Origin: Planctomycetia bacterium
GTDB taxonomy: Bacteria; Planctomycetota; Phycisphaerae; Phycisphaerales; SM1A02
Reading direction: 5' to 3'
Length of the DNA: 17,242 nt
Assembly (NCBI GenBank): GCA_005799475.1
Contig: SYGQ01000106.1
Coordinates: 1-17,242, forward strand
Below, one piece after another: positions 7,556-13,441 of the stretch; the stretch's first letter is position 1, and each line of letters starts with the position of its first letter. The translations under genes and the position numbers were made by a program. The notes under the pieces are model-generated. The model was not told the DNA's origin. It saw only the letters and a list, made by a program, of their open reading frames with translations, and did no database searches.

Positions 7556-7580
7556 GGAGCGCCGCCGGCGGATGCGCTCC
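7556..7580 (+). terminator. Possible terminator hairpin after the sulfotransferase gene
   Basis: Inverted repeat GGAGCGC (7556-7562) and GCGCTCC (7574-7580) with an 11-base GC-rich loop, starting 17 bases after the TGA stop of the plus-strand gene. It is not followed by a clear T-run, only a GT-rich stretch, so it could also be an RNA-stabilising hairpin. Confidence 0.35.
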
Positions 7581-7621
7581 ATTGGTCGGTTGGGTCGCAG
7601 CGCAAGCGCACAGGGGGGACC

Positions 7622-7654
7622 AAAAAAAAGAGGACACCCGCAGGGGTGTCCTCT
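7622..7654 (-). terminator. Rho-independent terminator of the PEP-CTERM gene
   Basis: Perfect 11-bp inverted repeat (AGAGGACACCC at 7629-7639, GGGTGTCCTCT at 7644-7654) with a 4-base loop. On the minus strand the stem is followed directly by eight T residues (7629-7622, the first also pairing in the stem). It lies 52 bases past the stop of the PEP-CTERM gene and is a textbook intrinsic terminator for it. It sits in a convergent junction and might also act on plus-strand transcripts, although only a pyrimidine-rich CTCC follows on that side. Confidence 0.9.
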
Positions 7655-7706
7655 CCTTGAAGACGAATTCGAAGCGGCCGCTTCGCTGCGGCCAACGCTT
7701 CGTGTA

Positions 7707-8249
7707 TCAGGCGCGACGACGGCGGCTGGTCAGACCAGCAAGGCCGAGAAGCGCGATGGCGCCTGGGGCTGGAACTGCGCTCACGCCGTGCAGCGTGATC
7801 GAGCCCGTAAAAGTGCCTGAGGTGCCCGCAGCGCCGTAGCCGTTGCCGACCCACACGCTATTCGAGCTGCCAGTCATGTCGAGACCCGTGGCAAAGTTCA
7901 CGGTGCCGATCGAAGTTGTGCCAGGAGCGCTTGAACCGCCGTTGGGCCAGAAGTAGCGCTGGGCTGCCTGGAGGTTCGAGTATCCGCCGCACTGCAGCGC
8001 GCCACCCGCGGCGAGCGGGCTGCCTGCGACATAGATTGAGAGGTCGTCGGCGTAGGTGTAATTCACGCTTGCATTGAGCGTGACATTAATGGACGCGCCG
8101 GTGAGCGTACCGGAGAGCGAGCCAGCGGCGAACGCTTCGGTAAAGTTGAAACCGGTCCAGGTCTGATTGGCGAACGAGAAGGTCACATCGGCGGTAGCGG
8201 CCGAGGCAACGATGGCGGTTAGGGACGCGCCAAGAACAACTGACTTCAT
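7707..8249 (-). CDS. Small secreted PEP-CTERM sorting domain protein
   Basis: 180 residues. The signal peptide is at 1-20 (cleavage after ATA). The mature part is low-complexity and beta-rich (many Gly, Ser, Thr, Ala and Asn; SFANQTWTGFNF, ASVNYTYADDL). The C-terminus has the tripartite PEP-CTERM signal: VPAPGA at 159-164, a short hydrophobic segment (IALLGLAGL), then RRRR. Such tails are recognised by the exosortase/EpsH system, which exports and anchors surface or matrix proteins; no exosortase gene is in the window. ATG at 8249 begins the signal peptide and follows a GGAG about 8 bases upstream; eleven further codons upstream are unlikely. The gene stands alone, with its own promoter candidate and terminator. 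The protein's role is unknown; surface or extracellular-matrix structure is the family expectation. Confidence 0.87.
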   Translation of the reverse strand: MKSVVLGASLTAIVASAATADVTFSFANQTWTGFNFTEAFAAGSLSGTLTGASINVTLNASVNYTYADDLSIYVAGSPLAAGGALQCGGYSNLQAAQRYFWPNGGSSAPGTTSIGTVNFATGLDMTGSSNSVWVGNGYGAAGTSGTFTGSITLHGVSAVPAPGAIALLGLAGLTSRRRRA

Positions 8250-8427
8250 GATTGAGTCTCCAAGGGAAGGGACACGATCCAAACAAGCCGGAACTGCCGG
8301 CCGCAGCCACTATTCCCAAGCACTCCAGTAAGGCGAATATGAGTCGGATCGATACCGCGTCAAGTGTTTGGCAATTCTTCCAGCCTGATTATTACAAAAA
8401 ATCTTCGAGTTATAGGACTTAAATAGG
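8250..8427. other. Intergenic spacer with AT-rich block
   Basis: 178 bases between two minus-strand genes. The part at about 8386-8426 (ATTATTACAAAAAATC, then TTATAGGACTTAAATAGG) is strikingly AT-rich against the surrounding sequence. It holds the promoter candidate listed separately. A weak 5-bp inverted repeat (AGGTC/GACCT, 8425-8438) spans the stop codon of the upstream gene but is not a convincing terminator. Confidence 0.5.
8335..8363 (-). promoter_or_regulatory. Candidate sigma-70-type promoter for the PEP-CTERM gene
   Basis: On the minus strand TTGACG (8363-8358) and ATATTC (8340-8335) are separated by 17 bases. The -35 box is good and the -10 box is weak; TATTCG with an 18-base spacer is an alternative reading. 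It would give a leader of roughly 80 bases before the ATG at 8249. Confidence 0.4.
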
Positions 8428-10698
8428 TCACGGCGACCTCAGTTCGGCGCAGTACGAGAGACTCGGGTCTGCCCGTTCAGCCAGTGACCTCGCAATGGCG
8501 GCAATCGTTCTCGGTGCCAGAATGGCCCCCAGCGCGCGATCGCCGGCTGTTATCTCGACCGGCCGGTCGAGATCGCACAGCGAATCATCGAGCAGAAGGG
8601 TGAAGGGCCCAGCCTCGGGTGGGGCCCCAATGGAAAAATGCTGACCGTCGCGAGTGGCGACGACGCGCACGCGCTCCGTCGGCGACTCCGCGCGCAGCCA
8701 GTAGAAGCGCGGATGGGTCGCATCGTCCTGGAGCCACACGATCGTGTCGGGGTGAGTTCGACGCACGAACCGCGCCATCCATGCAATCGCAGAAGCATCC
8801 TCGCGGTCCATCCAGTGCCCCTTTCCCTCGTGGATGTCGACGAGGTGCGGGTAGCCACCAGGGTCAGCTGCGGCGAGGTCCGCGAGCAGAACCTTCCACT
8901 GCTGCGCGACCTTGTTGCGATCAAACGGCGCATCGTTGGCACCCATGTGCAGCGCGAACGGGAGGTTTCGCAAGCCGTCGGGCTTCGTCTCATTGGGATG
9001 ACCAGCCATCATTGCAACAGCGGCGAATCGGTCCGCCATGCGTGGAGCGAGTTGGTAGACGCCGTCGCCGCCGGCGCTGTAGCCAAGGAGGTACACACGG
9101 TTTGGGTCGACGCCGTGCACGATCACCATGTCTTCGATGAGCCGTGAGAAGAGCGCGTCGATGTGAGCCTGATGCCAGAGGTTCCATGTATCGGTGGGCG
9201 CGCGCGGTGCCACATAGATCCCTTCCGCTGGTTCGTAGAGTTTCTGCTGATTGAGCCACTGTCGGTCGTTGACTTCCTTGGGCGCGCCACCGCCGCCGTG
9301 CATTGAAATGAAGAGGCAGTGGCCCCCCTTGGGCTCTTTGCCGTATGCCTTGAACCAGATCGGCATTGTGACACCGCCGGCAACGATGGCACCGGACTCG
9401 AGTTCCTTCGTCCGAGATGGCCTTTCGAGAACCACCAGTCGTTTCCACAGGAGCGCCTTCGCGGCCGCCGCATCTTCGCGGGTGAGCGGGATCATCGCGA
9501 ACGGTTGGTCAATGGCCTCGACGGGCGCATGGTTCAGGAGGAACTTCTCGAGCGAGGCGAGGGCGTCACCTGAACTCGCCACGCGCAGCTCGATGACGCG
9601 GGTGTCGGCGGCGACTGTCGCGCTCGCCCCTTCCGCGCCTGGCGTCGTGACGCTCACTTGGGCGCCAAGAGGAAGGATCGCCGTGAGGTGATCGTTGGCG
9701 TCGAATCCCTCGTTGCGCGTGACGCCCTCGAAGACCACTGTCCCACTGGCGTTCTTGACCGTGATCGGCCTCGCGACGCGACCCGACGATCCCACGACGC
9801 GAATCCGCACGGGCGCCATGCCGTCGGGGACCTTGGCGAGCGCGTTCGTGTAGCGGTCTGTGACATTGACCGCCCGCACACGGCCGTCGTCGGGCTCGCC
9901 AGGCTCGCGCCACGCGGTCGGGAACTCGAGCGGCGAGTCGTTCCATGTGACCGCGTAGATCGCGTGCATGGGCTCGTCGCGCTTGGCCGTCGCCGCGCGC
10001 TCGGCGAACCACCCCTTGTCGAGATCGTCTCCGGTGGCTTCGGCCGCTCCCGTGAAGTGCCATGAGCCGTCCCAGACTTCGACCCACGAGTGATTGCCGC
10101 TTCCGTCGTTCCACATGGGAATCCCAGCGAAACGAGCCGGAATCCCTACAGATCGGCAGGCATCGATGAGCAGAATCGAGAGGCCAGTACACGAGGCGAG
10201 CCCCGACTCGATCGACTCGCGCGGGCTTTGGTCGGCGCGCTTTCGCTTGGTGGAGTACTTGACACCGACAAGCGGAAAGAGTTCGCGGTTGATTTTCGCG
10301 GCGGCAAGTCCCGGCGACGAAACGCCATCAATGATCTTCAGGCACTTCTCGCGCAGGAGTGAGCGCCACTCGTCGCGAGGCTCGTCGATGCAGGCGTAGG
10401 GGAGGATGGCGTCTCGGAAGAGCGACTCGTCCACCTGCGCGTGCCAGGGCGCTTTCTGCCACGCCTCGTGCGCCTGCGCAGCGTTGGCCAGCAGCGCGTC
10501 GGCGCTCATTCGCGACAAGTCTTCGTGCGGCATGTGTTCGATGAGCCAGCGCATGGAAGCCCGTTCGGCTTCGGGTGCCTGCGAAATCGCGCGCTCAAGT
10601 TGTGGCCGATTGGACCCAGCGGCCTTCAGTGCATCATCGAGGTCTCGCGCGGCAAGGCCTGCCGCGAGCATGCAGCCGAGCAGCCATCGTGGGTTCAT
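8428..10698 (-). CDS. Transglutaminase-like domain fused to an alpha/beta hydrolase (esterase-like)
   Basis: 756 residues. A short N-terminal hydrophobic stretch (LLGCMLAAGLAA) suggests export, although it is brief for a signal peptide. A helical region (about 20-150) precedes a transglutaminase-like thiol domain with Cys170 in ASCTGLS and His203 in GNHSWVEVWDGSW; Asp210 or a nearby residue may complete the triad. A beta-rich linker (about 295-375) leads to an alpha/beta hydrolase domain (about 440-650) with an oxyanion HGGGG at 467-471, nucleophile Ser541 in GYSAGG, probable Asp589 (GANDAPF) and His628 (GKGHWM). This resembles PHB-depolymerase/feruloyl-esterase-like enzymes. A C-terminal beta region (about 655-725) follows. 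It may hydrolyse peptide or ester bonds in exported polymers; the substrate is unknown. Its ATG directly follows the TAA of the DUF1648-like gene, so the two are probably co-translated. Confidence 0.85.
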   Translation of the reverse strand: MNPRWLLGCMLAAGLAARDLDDALKAAGSNRPQLERAISQAPEAERASMRWLIEHMPHEDLSRMSADALLANAAQAHEAWQKAPWHAQVDESLFRDAILPYACIDEPRDEWRSLLREKCLKIIDGVSSPGLAAAKINRELFPLVGVKYSTKRKRADQSPRESIESGLASCTGLSILLIDACRSVGIPARFAGIPMWNDGSGNHSWVEVWDGSWHFTGAAEATGDDLDKGWFAERAATAKRDEPMHAIYAVTWNDSPLEFPTAWREPGEPDDGRVRAVNVTDRYTNALAKVPDGMAPVRIRVVGSSGRVARPITVKNASGTVVFEGVTRNEGFDANDHLTAILPLGAQVSVTTPGAEGASATVAADTRVIELRVASSGDALASLEKFLLNHAPVEAIDQPFAMIPLTREDAAAAKALLWKRLVVLERPSRTKELESGAIVAGGVTMPIWFKAYGKEPKGGHCLFISMHGGGGAPKEVNDRQWLNQQKLYEPAEGIYVAPRAPTDTWNLWHQAHIDALFSRLIEDMVIVHGVDPNRVYLLGYSAGGDGVYQLAPRMADRFAAVAMMAGHPNETKPDGLRNLPFALHMGANDAPFDRNKVAQQWKVLLADLAAADPGGYPHLVDIHEGKGHWMDREDASAIAWMARFVRRTHPDTIVWLQDDATHPRFYWLRAESPTERVRVVATRDGQHFSIGAPPEAGPFTLLLDDSLCDLDRPVEITAGDRALGAILAPRTIAAIARSLAERADPSLSYCAELRSP

Positions 10699-11235
10699 TT
10701 ACTCACGATAGGCGATCGCGGACTCGATCGTGATCCGTTGGCCAATGCGGAACTGGCCGATGAACACGATGACGAGAATGACGCCGATGGCCGCGAGGGC
10801 CGGCCACAGCGGGGCCGTCGCCCGCGCCCCTTGGGCGACCTGCGCGGTCGCGTAGAGGATCTGGCAGAACAACCCGAGCATGACGGCTCCGGTCAGGGCG
10901 AGCATCACGCTCACTTCAGTGACGACTCGCTCGCGGCCCTGCGGTGGCAGGGCCATGAACTGCGCCTTCCGCGGAATGTTGACGATCGATGGCCAGCGGT
11001 GAAACAGCACGGGAAGGGCCGCAGCGATCCCCGCGAGCAGGAATGCGAGGGCTGTGCCGATGGCCGGCATGAGAAACCAGTTGAACGCGGTCGTCGGGTC
11101 CCAGCGGTCGGGAGCGCCATGGATGTCGAAGTGCGCCGGGAATCGTGCGGGCAAATGCGGGTAGAGGATGCCGGCTTCGACCCACATCGCCACGAAGGCG
11201 AGCGCGAACAGGCCGAAGGAGATTGCCCGCGCCAT
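10699..11235 (-). CDS. DUF1648-like integral membrane protein
   Basis: 178 residues with four predicted membrane helices (about 3-23, 54-78, 108-128 and 143-162). After the first helix comes the segment YPHLPARFPAHFDIHGAPDR (25-44), with the LP..FP.HFD..G.PDRW pattern of the DUF1648 family, here ending in Trp45. Members occur in SdpI-type immunity proteins and other small membrane proteins, but most have no known function, and this protein is shorter than SdpI. It starts 4 bases after the stop of the FAD enzyme gene and its stop abuts the start of the transglutaminase/hydrolase gene, so it sits in the middle of an operon. Function is not assigned; a membrane partner or protective role for the flanking exported enzymes would be a guess. 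Confidence 0.75.
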   Translation of the reverse strand: MARAISFGLFALAFVAMWVEAGILYPHLPARFPAHFDIHGAPDRWDPTTAFNWFLMPAIGTALAFLLAGIAAALPVLFHRWPSIVNIPRKAQFMALPPQGRERVVTEVSVMLALTGAVMLGLFCQILYATAQVAQGARATAPLWPALAAIGVILVIVFIGQFRIGQRITIESAIAYRE

Positions 11236-11239
11236 CAGG

Positions 11240-12940
11240 CTAGGGTAGATGCTTCGCCACCCACGCTGCCTCGGTCAAGCAGGTCTCGACCGCGGGCAGG
11301 AGCCAGTTGTCCTGATTGGCGAACCAGAGCCGGTTCATCAGCGGCGCACGCAGATCGCTGCAGAGGTCGCCCGAGTACGCGCCCGGTGGCGCCCAGGGCA
11401 TTGCGTGACCCCAGCGAGCCATCCGAATCGACGCGACATCCGATTCGCCAACGCCGACGAGCGCAAGAAGGCGACGAATCTGTGGAGCCGCGATCGTCGC
11501 GTAGTTGTGAAGGGAGTCCTCGTTGATGATGGTGAATCGCGCGGTGTGCCATGGCAGCGGCCAATACAGCGTGAGCACATCGGCGTGCGCATGCGGCGTC
11601 GCCACGGCGAACGCGCCATCGAGCGCGTCAGTGATGCGGCGGTCCATCTCGAAGGCTTCGTCGTTCATCGGGAACGAGTCGTCGTGGATGGAGAAGATGT
11701 CATAGAACTCCTCGTGCACGCGCCGCGTCAGGAGCACATTCACGACGACATACGGGACGCTGTGGACGCGCTGCGTGGCCTCGTACTTCACTGGGTCGAG
11801 CGCGTTGAGGCCCGGGATCATGTGCTGCAGGATGTGCTTGCTGCCGGTGTAGACCGCGTGATTGGCGCCCAGGGTGTGAGTCTCTCCTCCGGGGCCGCGC
11901 CAGGCGATGGCGACTCCCTGAGGATCGAACCGGATTGTGGTCGCGGTGCAACCGGCCCGCAGCCGATCCTGTCCACTCGACCGCGAACCGACGCGGCTGA
12001 GGTCGTTCCAGAAGAGGGTGGCAAGTCCCGCGTTGCCTCCGGGAAGGACGATTCGTCCGTACTCCTCGGCGGCCACGAAGTTCCAGCCGGCGGCTGCGGA
12101 GAGTTCGTCCCACCCCACGCCGAAGCTGGAGTAGCAGTAGGCCTGGATCGCCTTCGCCAGAAGCGCCGGGACTGGCGACTTGCACACGCCCGCGATGGAC
12201 TCGTGGAAGGTCATCGTGTCGAGCGCGCGCACGAGTGCGCGCGAGGCATCGTCGGTCCACGGGATTTCCGGGTACTCGACCTCGGCGTAGTGAGTGACCG
12301 CGTCTCGGTACCGCGCAAGCGCTGCGAGCTCTTCGGCCGTGCATCCCCTGCAGAGGTCGTCCACGAGTTGGTTGTCGTACTCGACGCGGAAGCCCGTCCC
12401 CTCGTCGATGCGTGCCTCTGTGTAGACCCCAATCGACGAGTAGAGACGGTCGAGTTCGCTGCCCTCGTCGGTGACCATGAAGTACGCGCTGCCGAGCGAG
12501 TAGGGGACTCGCTCCCACGACTCTCCCATCGCGTTGCCACCGAAGCGATCACGGAGGTCGAAGAGCACCCAGTCGCGGTCGCGCAAGTTGTGGGCGCAGG
12601 CAAGGCCAGAGAGACCACCGCCGATGATCGCGACATCGACATGCTCGTCGAGCGCCGACCACTCTGGTGGTGACTCGGGTGCGTGGAATGGGATGGAGTT
12701 GCCGGAGAAGGAGTCCCCGAGCCACGACGGATGGAAGGGGAGGCCGTCAACGACCATCGCCGGGCCGTTGCGCGCGATGGCGAGGATCGGCTTCGTCGCG
12801 CTGTTCGGGATCCACAGCGGACGACGCGAGAGTGGGGGAGGCATGCCCCACGCCTTCGAGAACGACCCCGATGCCAGGAGGCCACCGACGGCCGCGAGCC
12901 CCGCGCCGAGGAACGAGCGTCGTGGGATCCGCGAAGGCAT
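11240..12940 (-). CDS. Tat-exported FAD-dependent amine oxidase-like oxidoreductase
   Basis: 566 residues. The N-terminus is a twin-arginine signal (PRRSFLGAGLAAVGGLLASG, residues 7-26), indicating folded export with bound cofactor. The FAD-binding Rossmann motif IIGGGLSGLACAHNL is at 105-119, followed by the strand and acidic residue LFDLRDRFGGNA (126-137) typical of the flavin amine oxidase/protoporphyrinogen oxidase superfamily. The C-terminal FAD contact RLWFANQDNWLLPAVET (537-553) is present. The GFRVEYDN and HSVPYVVVNVLL regions resemble spermidine dehydrogenase-like annotated proteins, but the substrate cannot be determined. ATG at 12940 is preceded by AGGA about 10 bases upstream. It follows the small membrane protein gene by 57 bases and precedes the DUF1648-like gene by 4 bases. 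It may oxidise an amine or similar compound in the periplasm or a comparable compartment. Confidence 0.85.
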   Translation of the reverse strand: MPSRIPRRSFLGAGLAAVGGLLASGSFSKAWGMPPPLSRRPLWIPNSATKPILAIARNGPAMVVDGLPFHPSWLGDSFSGNSIPFHAPESPPEWSALDEHVDVAIIGGGLSGLACAHNLRDRDWVLFDLRDRFGGNAMGESWERVPYSLGSAYFMVTDEGSELDRLYSSIGVYTEARIDEGTGFRVEYDNQLVDDLCRGCTAEELAALARYRDAVTHYAEVEYPEIPWTDDASRALVRALDTMTFHESIAGVCKSPVPALLAKAIQAYCYSSFGVGWDELSAAAGWNFVAAEEYGRIVLPGGNAGLATLFWNDLSRVGSRSSGQDRLRAGCTATTIRFDPQGVAIAWRGPGGETHTLGANHAVYTGSKHILQHMIPGLNALDPVKYEATQRVHSVPYVVVNVLLTRRVHEEFYDIFSIHDDSFPMNDEAFEMDRRITDALDGAFAVATPHAHADVLTLYWPLPWHTARFTIINEDSLHNYATIAAPQIRRLLALVGVGESDVASIRMARWGHAMPWAPPGAYSGDLCSDLRAPLMNRLWFANQDNWLLPAVETCLTEAAWVAKHLP

Positions 12941-12997
12941 GTTCCCAATCCTAAGCCGAGTTCGCGCGCATTCCAGTCGCGCAGTGACGGTCTGTCA

Positions 12998-13432
12998 TCA
13001 ATGCGAGTGTGGCGGCGGCGGCACTTGGCTGTCGATCAGCCAGACGGCGACGCCCGTCAGCAGTACGACGAACCCTGCAAGTCGGCACGCGCGCGAGATC
13101 GCAAAGGCGCGCATGAACTGCCTTGGGAATCCCGCCCGCGAATACGCGCGATGCGCGCGCGCGGTCGTGACGATCGCGTGGAAGAACAGCACCGCGAGCG
13201 CTCCGAGTGTCGCCGGAACCATGAGCGAGCGATCCACCATCACGCAGCCCACAAAGATGAGGCCAATGGCCAGCGGCACCACGAGATTGAGGAGCGACCC
13301 CGAGGCGGCGATCCCGACCAGCGTTGCTCGATCCTCCGTACCAAGGTGGGAAAGCGCGCGGCGGCCGAAATGCGCCGCGGTGACGATTCCCGCAAAAAAG
13401 AATCCCATGGCGACGAGGAACAGTTCCTTCAT
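12998..13432 (-). CDS. Uncharacterised four-helix membrane protein
   Basis: 144 residues that I do not assign to a named family. Four hydrophobic segments are visible (about 4-20, 45-66, 71-91 and 117-134), with basic residues in the connecting loops (ARAHRAYSRAGFPRQFMR at 91-108), and the tail PPPPHSH is rich in proline and histidine. The tail resembles a small metal-binding or flexible end, but it is too short to interpret. ATG at 13432 lies 9 bases after the stop of the kinase gene, whose TAG overlaps an AGGA placed 8 bases before the ATG. This argues for translation from the kinase mRNA. Helix count and co-orientation suggest an integral membrane partner of the kinase or of the exported enzymes downstream. 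Confidence 0.75.
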   Translation of the reverse strand: MKELFLVAMGFFFAGIVTAAHFGRRALSHLGTEDRATLVGIAASGSLLNLVVPLAIGLIFVGCVMVDRSLMVPATLGALAVLFFHAIVTTARAHRAYSRAGFPRQFMRAFAISRACRLAGFVVLLTGVAVWLIDSQVPPPPHSH

Positions 13433-13441
13433 GGGGAGATC

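Noticed and set aside
7665..7685. EcoRI-like GAATTC next to a 16-bp palindrome containing a NotI-like GCGGCCGC, suggesting a cloning adaptor
   Set aside because: The surrounding sequence reads as ordinary genomic DNA between a terminator and a stop codon, with no vector sequence adjoining. Chance sites in GC-rich DNA are a simpler explanation.
8425..8438. Hairpin AGGTC/GACCT at the end of the transglutaminase/hydrolase gene as a terminator
   Set aside because: The stem is only 5 bp, overlaps the stop codon, and is followed by a mixed AT stretch rather than a T-run.
10441..11526. 361-codon plus-strand frame across the start of the hydrolase gene, the DUF1648-like gene and the end of the FAD gene
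   Set aside because: It is antisense to three well-supported genes, with low-complexity Arg/Glu/Asp composition and no motif.
11249..12673. 474-codon plus-strand frame opposite the FAD enzyme gene
   Set aside because: It lies wholly antisense to a gene with strong motifs, is Arg/Val/Asp-rich without recognisable domains, and has no ribosome site. It is a shadow of GC-rich codon usage.
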